Shown in pieces: positions 23,285 through 33,945 of a stretch of 64,000 nucleotides of DNA. Within the stretch, counting starts at the first letter, position 1; each line of letters starts with the position of its first letter. Under the pieces are notes generated by a model that saw only the letters and a program-made list of their open reading frames with translations, was not told where the DNA came from and made no database searches. Source of the stretch: Aradus depressus. Lineage: Eukaryota > Arthropoda > Insecta > Hemiptera > Aradidae. Position numbers and translations under genes: made by a program. The stretch is from the NCBI GenBank assembly GCA_963662175.1, contig OY759215.1:28185534-28249533 (forward strand). The letters are read 5' to 3'.

Positions 23285-23400
23285 AAATGAATAAAACAAA
23301 ATTATTTTTGAAATATTGTCTATTCCAAAAAAAATTTATACATAACTACCGGTTTTGGCAATACACCATCTTCAGGTTTTCTTGTAAACTATTCAGTTTG
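23285..23400 (-). repeat. Fold-back family copy
   Basis: gaataaaacaaaattatttt, then attgtctattcc, ataactaccggttttggcaa and caccatcttcaggttt: the left-arm order of the intron-5 palindrome. Confidence 0.6.
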
Positions 23401-24040
23401 CTGAATGCGAACCATTCTTTTATATATTCGGTAAGGAAGGGCTTGAAATTTCAACTTGAAAATCTCCTTGCTATACTGTTAGGCATTAGTTTTGTCTGAA
23501 ATATTTTCTTCTCTGTATAATAACAATGATAAAATTAAAATAAAATATACAATTTTTAAATTCTAACAGTTTACAAGATAAACTAATGTTTATGTGAAAC
23601 GCATGAAATGACGTTGGTACATTTAACAAAATGATTACTGGTAACGTGGGAATATTAATGAAATTAAAATCAGAGTATTTGTCTATATTCAAAATAACTA
23701 AATGAATTATTATAGAGTCATAAATTGATATTATAACAAAATAAATAAAGAAAATGACCAAATAGGGATAATAGTGTAATAGTGTATTGTACATACATAG
23801 GTCAACAGAACTGGTTCTAAGGTGTTAGTTAACAAAGGGGATTAGTTAAAATAAACTTGCTCATTCATACATATATTATTTTTAATAGCTTTATTTCACT
23901 TATTCAATATAATAACTTGCCTTTTAAGTAAAAAATTGAAGTATTTGATGCCCTTAAGTGTGGCTATTGTTTCTCAAGAAGAAGCAAGGGACTGTCAATA
24001 TTTCAAAAAGAATTTTGTTCTATTTATTTGAGTATATACT

Positions 24041-24195
24041 AGTTAGTTATTGTGACTTTTGCCAGGGCTTTAACTACAAGGTCATATCACCTACTACCAG
24101 AGCGCTCTTTCGTCATTCTGGTGGACATGAGCCCGACTTTACAGTGGAGGTCCTAAGTGTTGCCTACCTAGGTTTATTCAACTGGGGATACTTAA
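24041..24195 (-). repeat. SINE-1 3' half
   Basis: agggctttaactacaaggtc, accagagcgctctttcgtca, tggtggacatgagcccgac; lacks the tRNA head. Confidence 0.75.
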
Positions 24196-25561
24196 CTTAG
24201 ATGGTTCTTATAGCACGCATGCGCTACATCCTCGATACTCATGCTTATTTCTCATCTCTTAAATTTCTTAAACCACACAAAAAATAATTTTTGTTTATTT
24301 TAACAAAATTTTAAAATAAAAAATAATAATTAACATTCGTTCGTTTTTAGGCATTATTAATCTGCGCTAAAGCTTTCAACAGATCTTCTTATATGTACTT
24401 CTAAATTAATTTTTGAGAATATCAATTCGCTGTATACAATGCAATTTGTATTTACACCTTTTTATGTAGTTTGTATGTATTTATGTTGCACAAGGGGATG
24501 TCATTTTTACATTTGCTTTATTTTTCCTGGCGGTTCTATTATTAATAATATTTTGGCGAAGAAAATACTAGTATACAATCACTGTGGAAGAATTATGATA
24601 TTCCAATATGGACGATAAAGCGTCCCTAAAATTTTATTTTTATAAAACTTCAATATTTGAAGCTCTCAGTTTAAGAAAGATAATTTTTTATGGAAAAGGG
24701 CGGATAACTGTTCCCCAGTGAATAAGGGTAAATAGAGAATTCCTGTGCAGATCAGTTGTTCACTACTATCGGAACTCAGTACCTTATTCTCAATTTCTTA
24801 CCTCATTCCGGTATAATTAGCAGATGTACAACTTAACAAGTTATTTTATCTATAGAAAACATTAACTTTGTATATAAATAGTTAAGAGACATCTCTTCAT
24901 TTTTTGTTGTATTGTAGTTTTGTGAAAAAACAAAAAACAAAATAGAACGATTCAAACTTTTTTTTCTTGCAAATTCGAAGTATAGAGGAAGCTTTGTAAT
25001 CGTTTCTAAGACTGAAACATTTTTTGGCATTGATTACAAAATTTCCTTTACAACTTCGCATTTCAGGACAAAATAATCACTTTTTTTTCTGCATATTTTC
25101 ACACGCCAAACCAGGAACCAAATGGATGTTTATGCAACTTGGTATGTGGTCCGGTTTAGCATGTAAATTCCTTTTTTGTCGAAAGGGTACATTTCATCAA
25201 AACATTTGTAATGATAATAAATTTTCCAATCAACAAAAAACAATTTTTTTTTTCTAAATTTTTAGGAAATTTTAATATAATGTTACTTTTCTTGAGATCA
25301 TGTCTCTTGTATGCAGAAAACCTCTCATTATATTAAAAATTAATGGAAGAAATGGTGCATACTTTTTATATTTTTTTTTTGTAATTTCACATCTAAGATT
25401 AAAACTAACAAATTTTCAAAATGATCTCTCTCGTTTGTATGGCTTTTTAAGTAGGAAGAGAATGAAAAGAATACTGTCTCATATAAGTATTCTCTCCTTG
25501 GGAAAAAAAAACAAAAGTAAATAAAATATAAACCGCAGACATTTGGCTCGTTTGTTCTAAG
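24196..25561. other. Intergenic, nothing recognised
   Basis: AT-rich, several short chance frames, no motif or repeat match that I could see. Confidence 0.5.
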
Positions 25562-25772
25562 ATTTAGTTGTGACTTGTCTGGACTTTAACTATGAGGTCA
25601 TATCGCCTACTACCAGTGCTCTCTTTCGTATATGAGCCCGACTCTACTGTGGGAATCCTAAATTGTCAACCCAAGGTCGGGACCATCGATTCATGTCCCA
25701 TCCGAAGAACGGCGTGCACAAGGTTTTATTAACCTCCCACATATAAAACCTAACGGCCTCCCCCGGGGATTC
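25562..25772 (-). repeat. SINE-1 copy, deleted
   Basis: ggactttaactatgaggtca, tgagcccgactctactgtgg, catccgaagaacggcgtgc; head missing. Confidence 0.7.
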
Positions 25773-25927
25773 TTATATTTAATAAATCTTTACTGATTCC
25801 TATTAACAGACATCACAGGATGAGGTCAATATCATTATAATAAACACTAGAGTAACGTCTGTTATTCCAATAAGTAAAATGTTTATTTATATTTGAGAAC
25901 CTTTTGTCTATTTATTCGGGGGGAGCT

Positions 25928-26129
25928 AAAAAAACCTTCGGATGGGACGTTAAGCGATGGTCCCGAACCTGTACGTCAGTTACTTGTAAAGACCCTCCTT
26001 AGGTGAATAAACCAAGTTGGCAACATTAAAGACTCCCATATTAGTGTCGGGCTCATGTTCACCAGGGCGCCCTGGTAGTAGGCGAAGTGGCCTCGTAGTT
26101 AAAGCTCGGGCATGAGTCAATAACTAACT
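25928..26129 (+). repeat. SINE-1 copy lacking the head
   Basis: accttcggatgggacgttaa, gcgatggtcccgaacctgt, gtgtcgggctcatgttcacc, ending catgagtcaataactaact. It faces the copy at 25562-25772, 160 bp away, in the opposite orientation. Confidence 0.75.
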
Positions 26130-27377
26130 GAAATAATATTAGAGATGGGCGAAAAAAATCCACGAACAAGTCGAGAATTTAATTCTTGACAGCATTAACG
26201 TAAATTTGAATTTTTGAGGCAGGTTTATTTGTTATTCATTACTTGGATTTGTTTTGGTTTTTCATTTTGTAGTTAATTATTTATTCACTTTTCCCCACTT
26301 TGTCAAGTTAAATTGTGTTACCGTTTAACTATAAAACTTTTATTTTTCCAAACATGCAATTTCTGTAAAGGATTAAAAAATAATAACTTTAAAGATTCGA
26401 TACCTGATTTTTAGTCGATTATGGATTCCAGGAAAACAGGATTCATCTCATCTCTGGTTCAGTACAATCAAACATATCCTGAAGGTGACCAATTTTTACT
26501 ATGTACATAAATTGAAATGTCAATGTTTTACGTCAAAAAAAAAAATGTTTGTACTGTTGAGTACTAGATACATCTTGTACTGTAGATAAGTATTTGAATT
26601 ATTATTATATGTTTATTCAAAATAACCATTGCCATAATTCTGTAATGAAAAATATCTCTAAGGTTATAACTTGAAGTTTTTTTGGAGCTAGAATCTCGTA
26701 TTTTACGGGAATTCAGGCACAACTTTCACATTTTCATCTTTGTATAGACTAAAAAAAAAATTCTAGTGCAAAAATTATTTTAATGGAAATGGTCGCAAAC
26801 TGCGGCAGTAATTTTGACCATCTTGAGTCTTACTCACTTTTATTTCTCTTAATGTCAAGAAGTGGATCGCAACCAGACCTAACAGTTGCATCTCGTTTTT
26901 CATGAATATTTTAAAGCAGTGAAAAGCTAATTGTAATTGAGGGCGTTGAGTATGCGACCGTTGAGAAAGCCACACAATTAGCTCTTGAGTAACAACACAT
27001 TTTTTAAGCATCTATGTGATAATTTATTTTTTATGTATTTACCCGATGTATTATAGAATAATTCTATAATGAATATAATTATCATATTCACTATTATTAT
27101 GTATTTTGATAAATATTTCTTTTTTTAGTTTAGGGTCTATATTTGTACACTATGTTCAATACCTGTTTTATAGTAATACAAACGCCCAGAGTGTTAGAGC
27201 TTCTATAATTCTTGTGTGCGAATAAATAAGAAAATAAATTATAGTGGTTTTTGTGATAAAATTTTGTTTAAGCATTTTTCAGTGTTGATATGTGTAACAT
27301 AATTATAATAAATAAAGCTTGTTTAAATTTCCTCTACGAATCTTTCTTTGAACCCACCTGATCTTTAGATAGTTATT
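26130..27377. other. Intergenic, nothing recognised
   Basis: A minus-strand frame (26775-27011) has ordinary composition but no recognisable domain. Possibly a transposon scrap. Confidence 0.4.
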
Positions 27378-27605
27378 ACCACTCATGTCCGGACTTTAAC
27401 TACACCACTCATGTCCGGACTTTAACTACACCACTCATGTCCGGACTTTAACTACACCACTCATGTCAGGACTTCAACTATGAGCGCTCTTTAGTCGCTC
27501 TGGTGGACATTAGCCCGAGTGTACTATGGGAGGGGTTTTATTCACCTAGGGTATGGTAACGAGTACCATCCGAAGGACAGCGTACTTACGTTTTCTTTGA
27601 TTACC
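27378..27605 (-). repeat. SINE-1 copy with tandemly repeated tail
   Basis: The tail block actcatgtccggactttaac occurs four times at 26-27 bp spacing (27378-27480), then the body runs to about 27605. Confidence 0.75.
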
Positions 27606-27785
27606 TCCTAGGTAGTACGCCGTCCTTCGGATGGGACGTTAAGGGGTGATCCCGAGCCTGCACGGTGTCAGGTACTCGTTAAACACCTTAGAGAGTCAGG
27701 CTCACGTCAATACGATAGAGGGCTCAGGTCGTAGGTGATATGACCTCGTAGTTAAAGCCACGGCATGAGCCCGTTATTTTGACTA
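27606..27785 (+). repeat. SINE-1 copy, head-to-head with the preceding one
   Basis: acgccgtccttcggatggga, gatcccgagcctgcacggtg, ending aagccacggcatgagc. Abuts the minus-strand copy at about 27605, making an inverted pair. Confidence 0.75.
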
Positions 27786-27899
27786 ACTATAGTTTAGTTA
27801 TTGAAATCCCTGTAATCTAACACTCTCGTAAAATAGTCAATGCTCCTTACAATGTCTTCGACTAACCCTTCCACACTCATCTCCAAGTATATAGTATGT

Positions 27900-28022
27900 A
27901 TTGTGTTTATTACACAAAATATATACAGTACATGAGAGTACTTTCGGTATTGCTACCAACAAAATAGTATATTTGTTAAGTTGTGGCTGATGATAGTACC
28001 AATACCGAAAGAACCTCCATGT
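27900..28022. repeat. Fold-back copy split by the 1.49-kb transposon
   Basis: gagagtactttcggtattgc on the left and gtggctgatgatagtaccaa, taccgaaagaacctccatgt on the right; the expected tail (tgtatcgtaaatattttgtg) continues after 29517, on the other side of the transposon. Confidence 0.65.
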
Positions 28023-29516
28023 GAGTCGCCCATTTCCAAAGCCCGCTCTGTCCAGTACAACTCGTTTTGAGATAATGGCTAAAAACTGTTACATCCACTT
28101 GGAAACGAGCTAGAAACGTGATTTTTTTTTTCTAATTTTTTCGTCAACCCCTTTTTTCGTTCTATGAAACCCCTGCACTTCACAGCTTAATAATGTTTCT
28201 TGAAACGCAGAAAGTAGGATGGACATAGTGGGTTTTGAAACAGTAAGGGTGACAAAGTGGATTTAGGAAAAGTTGATAATGGACAAAGTGGGTTAGGTGG
28301 AAAAAAATGCGTGATTCAAGACAATGATCATTCCTTTTTATTTCAGCAATAAAATATTTATTTACATATTCTTATTTTCAAATAATACATATTTTTTATA
28401 AAATTTACAAATTGTCTCAAAGAATAAAAAGTTCTAAAAAGTAAAATTAGAGGTAGGTTTTCAGAATTCCTATTCAACCCTTTCTCGCCACATTCACTTC
28501 TTTTGGTATTTAAAAAATTCAGATTCGTGTATAATAGCATCTGCATCTTGCTCATCGTCTAGTTGGTTAGGCACAGCGACACCTTCGAGGATCACAATTT
28601 CTTCTACGTCTTCTTCTTGATGCTCTTCTTCCCCCAAGTTTCCGTCACAGTTGTCAATGTGCTCATTAGCACGAAAAACGATGTTGTTGTAGTAAATTAA
28701 CCGTGGATCTTCAGTCCAATCGCTGCCGAAATGCTTGGTTAGGAGATTCTGGACATCTTCAATTTTTTTCGGGTTCATAGGTTTCCCTTTGGGAATCAAT
28801 TCGACATTCCGAATATTCCCAAACCTCCTTGTTTTTTTTTAAATAGATTTTCCTTTTCCGAGGTCAGATTGGTATGCTGGCTCCCCTCTCACCATAGGCA
28901 CTCTGGTCTTTTTAGAGACTGTCACCACTATCCTCTTACACTGGTTGAATTGGAAATGCCAATCTGTCGTTTTCTTGACAACTTCCTTCATATGCTTCTT
29001 TCTTCCCTTTCCTGTTTCGGCTGGTAGTATTTTCCTCACAGACAAATTCAATTCATCAGCCATTATCGTTAAAAATACTCAAAAACTCAAGAGAAATTGA
29101 CAAAACAATAGCACAAAACCGACAACAACAAAGAGCGAAATGCGTCTTTTTTGGCGGACTGATAAGAATGGCACGCAGAGCTACCAAATCATCAAACTAA
29201 TAATTCTCTTTATTTCCTTTCTTCCTGACAGCATAGAACAAGAAAAAAAGTGGTTTCTATATTATATTATCTTGTATTATTTATCTTGTAAGATATTGAA
29301 AAAAAAACTGGTTCTATTCTAAACTTCTAGTTGCAAGAGGACAGAGTGAGTTTTGGAACTCAACCCACATTTCATCAGCTGTTTTAAATATCACAGAGTG
29401 AGTTTAGCTAAAAACCGATTTCACCATCGCATTCTACGCTATCGATTTAGTAAAAATTGATTCCTAACTCATTTTTTGAAAAAATTGACAAAGTGGCCTT
29501 TGGAAATGGGCGGCTC
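28023..29516. mobile_element. Inverted-repeat DNA transposon, 1494 bp, 4-bp target duplication, family not recognised
   Basis: The ends are inverted repeats: left GAGTCGCCCATTTCCAAAG, right (reverse complement) GAGCCGCCCATTTCCAAAG, with weaker similarity for another dozen bases. ATGT flanks both ends (28019-28022 and 29517-29520), a 4-bp target duplication. The interior carries several copies of a GACAAAGTGG-like motif on the + strand (about 28221, 28251, 28281, 29339, 29392, 29487) and its reverse complement near the left end, likely transposase binding sites. It interrupts a fold-back repeat copy. Only a short minus-strand reading frame remains, so this copy is probably non-autonomous. Confidence 0.75.
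28494..29063 (-). pseudogene. Transposon-encoded protein with one in-frame stop
   Basis: On the minus strand a frame starts at the ATG at 29063 (MADELNLSVRKILPAETGKG), stops at a TAA at 28839-28841, and continues in the same frame through IPKGKPMNPKKIEDVQNLLT, KHFGSDWTEDPRLIYYNN and a strongly acidic stretch (EEEHQEEDVEEIVILEG) to a stop at 28494. Together about 189 codons. The first half is basic, as in a DNA-binding region, and no DDE-type catalytic core can be seen. I do not recognise the family. The stop sits next to a run of nine A residues, which also suggests decay. It lies wholly inside the inverted-repeat element and is therefore element-encoded. Confidence 0.5.
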
Positions 29517-29616
29517 ATGTATCGTAAATATTTTGTGAAAAAGATAATATTTAAAAAAAAATGTTTTTTTCAAATAATTTATGTTTTCCAGATTTACTTT
29601 GTGAAGCTCCATTCTA

Positions 29617-30284
29617 GGTAGGAACAGATAATTAAAATGCACAATTTCTTTGTCAAACTTCACTATATATTCTCAAATACTCAACTAGTTTCGCCGTGTT
29701 AAGGCATTATCAAGAGTTACTTATAAACTGACAGAAACGGTTGACAGGGTAGAAAGTTTATAGTCACTTATAAACTGACAGAAACGGTTGACAGGGTAGA
29801 AAGTACAGTTATGGAGGGGGGTTTCTAGGTAGTGACTGGGAATCCCTTACTTTTGTTACTCTATACATTCTAATTAACAGATATTTAATAATATAAAATA
29901 ACACTCTACTGTTAACATCACTTTATTAGATTTTATATACCTATATATTTTCTTTTTTATTTTATATTTATTATTATCTTGTAAATATCTGTTTATTAGA
30001 ATGTATAGAGTAACAAAAACAAGGGATTCCCATATATTATGTATATTTTCTTTTTTATTTTGTATTTATTATTATCTTGTAAATATCTGTTTATTAGAAT
30101 GTATAGAGTAACAAAAACAAGGGGATTCCCCGTCACTACCTAAAAAAAACCCTTCATAACTGTACCTTCTACCCTGTCAGTTTATAAGTGACTCTTGATA
30201 ACACGGCGAAACTAGTTGAGTATTTGAGAATATATAGTGAAGTTTGACAAAGAAATTGTGTATTTTAATTATCTATTCCTACAT
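29617..30284. repeat. Large inverted-repeat (fold-back) element, about 670 bp
   Basis: The left arm begins gtaggaacagataattaaaa, runs through caaatactcaactagtttcg and gttgacagggtagaaag; the right arm carries these in reverse complement and ends ctattcctac. The left arm has a 47-bp tandem duplication (29716-29805), and the central part a duplicated unit of about 95 bp (29951-30115, containing ttattagaatgtatagagta twice). No ORF of note. Confidence 0.8.
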
Positions 30285-30289
30285 GTTTT

Positions 30290-30400
30290 TTCTTTATCGT
30301 CAGGTTTGTTTATAAGCCTGACGATGGTGTAATGTCGAAACCGGTCGTTTATATATTTGGAATAGACAATATTAAAAAAAATAATTTTGTTTTATTATTG
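30290..30400 (+). repeat. Fold-back family copy with hammerhead-like core
   Basis: cgtcaggtttgtttataagc then ctgacgatggtgtaatgtcg and aaaccggtcgtttatata, followed by ggaatagacaatatt. Part of the same family as the intron-5 palindrome. The bases next to the core (tataagc and gtttata) are complementary. Confidence 0.6.
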
Positions 30401-30845
30401 CTTTGAGAGTACAAGTTCTGCTGCAGGGATCGAAAAACCTTTTCATAAGCCCCATGATCACCTATTTTCATTTGCGGTCAATCCAAAATATTAGTTTTCT
30501 CTAAATAAGAATTTAAAAGAAAAATTGAATAATGAAGATGTACGATTTTAAGTAAAATTAATTTACCGGTCTTATAATAGTGGAGTTTTCATCGGAATTT
30601 AATATTTTTCCGAACTCGGAAATTCGGAATCCAAAAATCAAAAGTCGTCGGTGGACCACCGGCAATGCATTTCCAAAGCTCGAAATACTTACAATCTCTC
30701 GTAACAATCTGGGTGAAAATAAATATGTGTCAGGGACTTTTCATTCTATCGATGTAGTATTTACAGACAGAAATTTTGTGAAAACACATCAATTTTTAGC
30801 CGATGAAAGAATTATATAACATAGACCAATAACATTTATTTCTTA

Positions 30846-30900
30846 TCTTTAGTGGAATAGACAATATTTCAAAAATAAGTTTGTTTTATTTATTTATTTC
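30846..30900 (+). repeat. Fold-back family tail fragment
   Basis: ggaatagacaatatttcaaa followed by aataagtttgttttattt, identical to the outer arm of the intron-5 palindrome. Confidence 0.55.
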
Positions 30901-31509
30901 TGTATCACAACATTTTGGTAAAAGCTTAACTGCGGATGGCATGAATGGGTCGACAAGAAATTCCAAACTGGATCCAAAAGCTAGTTGTGGTCTTTCTATA
31001 GCTCAGTTTGTAACATGAAATCTCTATGAATATGTATTGCCCTGTATAAAGGAAACATAAATAAAGTTCTAATAAATACTATTTAAATGTTTTATTTATA
31101 AATAATACAAACGCTTCTTTAAAAAATGTGTATTATATGTTAACAGTTCACTCTGCTTCACACTAATAGTATGTAGGAGCAACATTGTTCAATAACAAAT
31201 GTATCGAGATAGCGCCGAGCAAAAAGTGGAACACTAGAAAACAATTGAATCAATGTCTATTTAATCTTCTCTTGTATGTCTCCCCTCTTATGAGTTCCAT
31301 CACAAAATGGCCTATTTGAAGTCTGCTTACAATTGCATAACCAATAGTCCTTTTCCTCAGCCACTTTAAACCGGATAGGTCTAAGTTTAATGGGAACATA
31401 TGGATTTTTATGAGTTCCATCACAGAAAGGCTAAAAAAAAAAAAAAATAGTAATAATAAATGAAAAATATAATAGATCATAGAACATATATGTTACCGTC
31501 AAAAGTCGG

Positions 31510-31615
31510 ATTAAAGGAATTCGCGAAGTGACTAAGGAAAACCTGCAACCCGTAACGACCGTTTCGTTCGGAGTTTCGTCTTTTCCCTGGTTACTTCGCA
31601 AATTTCAGGAGCAGC
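31510..31615. repeat. Short hairpin repeat, relative of 20635-20718
   Basis: aattcgcgaagtgactaagg on the left; cctggttacttcgcaaattt on the right, around a centre containing taacgaccgtttcg. Confidence 0.7.
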
Positions 31616-31639
31616 TTAAAAAATTCTAGAAAAGGTGTC

Positions 31640-31810
31640 GTAATTTCACAAGCATATATACGTAAAGTGTACAGGTTTCAGCTTACGCCAGCACTAAGCT
31701 CAAAAGTTGTGCTCCCAATGCCAAAACCGGTTCATTTTATGTATAAACATATGTATTTTTGTGGAATTAGACAATGGAAAAGTTTAACAAGTCCTTTGTT
31801 TTTATTTATT
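31640..31810 (-). repeat. Fold-back family copy (14190-type)
   Basis: acaggtttcagcttacgcca, gcactaagctcaaaagt, then the inverse half aaaaccggttcattttatgt and tttgtggaattagacaat; related to 14190-14400 and 1085-1220. Confidence 0.55.
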
Positions 31811-33707
31811 TTATAGCTTCCACTATATCGACAGACCGAAAAAAAAATGTCGGATATGAATGAAAAAGTAAAAATTACAATTTTCGATAAGACTTCTTTC
31901 AAACCTCAGGATAGTAACTTAATTACTAAAGCCACTCAAGGATAGTAACACTAACCAATAGTAAAAAACACAAATGCCATAATACGATAGTAACACTGAG
32001 CTCCCTCAGAAGATACATACAACTCAGAACACTTAATGGAAGCGTATGTCTTGATGGTGTCTAGTTGGAGTGGTATCTGTCCGAATAAGTCTCTGTGTAG
32101 TGTTCTGTTACTTATGTATGTCGATGAGTTACGTCAGTAGACCTAGTGTTTTAGATTATTTTTAGTCTATATGCATTTGATGTTTTCTGACTTGGCGGAG
32201 ACAAACATTTATAGAACAAGTAAAAAAACAGGTTTGAAAAGATGATTTATGAAGAGTCAGTTTTTGTGGGAGAGATAAGTTTCGAATGGTGGCCAAGACG
32301 TACATAGGGGTTCTGAGAGTGTGACTTTTCAGTCTGGTAGCTGCTAAAGCAAGAATTATTTATTTTATATTTTTATAGTAGATACAATCTAATTTTAGTT
32401 AATTTACTTCAAGATGTGTCAGCACTTTGTAATTAATCTGAACTCAGCATGTTTTGACCCGTCCTCTCTCTAAAATACGCGTTACCATTCATCATTTCGC
32501 TGTCAGTAAGTTCAAATGACTTTTCCGGGCAATGCCGGTACCACAGCTAATTTTTCAAAGAACATTTTCTTTTTTTGAACTGGCCTTGTCAAGTCCGTTC
32601 AAAGGATATGCTATACAATATATTATAGAGTATATGTGTAGAACGAGACCTTGTTCTTTGGGACTTACTCTAGTACTGCCGAGAAATTCTCAATACCACC
32701 TAGATTTAGATTACCTGATTCTTGCTGTGACCACACAAACACCATACATAAGTTTTATTAGTGGTACATCTATATTTGAACGGTTTTTTGTCGTAAATAA
32801 CCCCATTCTCTGGCTGGCCACTCGCACTGTGAGATTGTTCCAGTAAATTTTTCGGAATCTCCAAATCCTTCTTCCCCGAGCTTGGTGTAGATTTCTAGAA
32901 ATTCAACACATTAGTGCCATCAAATTGTATATATATAATTATTGTTGCAGTTATGAATATGTTAAATATAAACGACTCACAGAGGTCATAAAGCTACGAA
33001 AAGGCTGAATCCCCTTCAATGAATTAAAATTATACGCTTTAAACATGACTAGTTTCATTTAAAATATAAATGTTTAAAAAAAAATAAAAGGAGGTTACGG
33101 GTAACCTCCGCCAAAGTCTTCGAAGGATGTTTTATGTTGAACCCTATGCCCCCTCTACCAAACATTTTTTCTATTTGTTAATGAATTGTGTTTTAAATGA
33201 TTAAACACGTTAAGTTAAAGCCAGTTTGTTTTTAAAATAGGGAAATAAATAAAACAAACTTGTTTTTGAAGTTGTTTAAAATAGGGCTTCAATTCCCCCA
33301 TAATAGCACTCAAGAGTTTACCGACTTATTGGTAATTGGTAATAAGAGTATAGCATTAATTTATCATAATTAACATGGCCAATTTTTATTACATGCGATA
33401 ATCAGTGAGAAAAAAAAATGGACATAAAACTTTATCAGATAATAATTTGTAGAAATAGATGATTTGACAAAAAGGGGAATTTATATTGTTTAAGTGAATA
33501 TTATAAGTATAAATATAATTGAGCAAAGATTTATTTGTAATATCTTTCAATAACATTCTTAATTTGATAATAAATATTTTTTCTCCATATGATACAAATA
33601 GGAGGCACTGCTCGTGTAACAGCACATCGCCATTGTTGACGCCATTTTTGTGTGAATGGGGATTGCATTTGTTGTGTTTGGTTTGTAAGTTAGTTTTATT
33701 ACTAATT

Positions 33708-33945
33708 ATGAGCTCTTATATTAAAGTTGCTGAAGATGAAGGTGATGAGCCCATAGAATTACCAACCGAAGATGACGGAACATTACTACTATCTACTCTG
33801 GCTGCACAGTTTCCCGGCACCTGTGGCCTCAAGTACCGCAACCCGGAATCTAAAGGTATTCGTGGTGTACGATTAGTGGAAGGAAGACTACATCCACCGG
33901 ATGATGGCTGGGGTCAAAATGTTTATATTGGTGTTTTTCCGAAAG
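33708..33945 (+). CDS. TBPH: TDP-43 exon 1 (N-terminal domain)
   Basis: The ATG at 33708 opens [20 protein letters not shown], followed by [37 protein letters not shown] and [13 protein letters not shown], the TDP-43 N-terminal fold. The frame is open upstream too, but homology starts at this methionine. Donor gttagt, phase 1. The 5' flank contains two GCCAT motifs (near 33630 and 33641), possible but unproven regulatory sites. Confidence 0.95.

Larger units (their letters stand above)
30901..33707. other. Intergenic to 5' flank of TDP-43
   Basis: Holds the hairpin at 31510 and the fold-back at 31640; a direct-repeat area at 31250-31430 (tatgagttccatcacaaaat and tatgagttccatcacagaaa). A plus frame at 32532-32846 is not recognised. 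The last 120 bp before 33708 is GC-richer and probably 5' UTR. Confidence 0.4.

Noticed and set aside
30580..30819. Plus-strand 79-codon ORF
   Set aside because: No recognisable domain or matching splice signals; sits in repeat-rich DNA.
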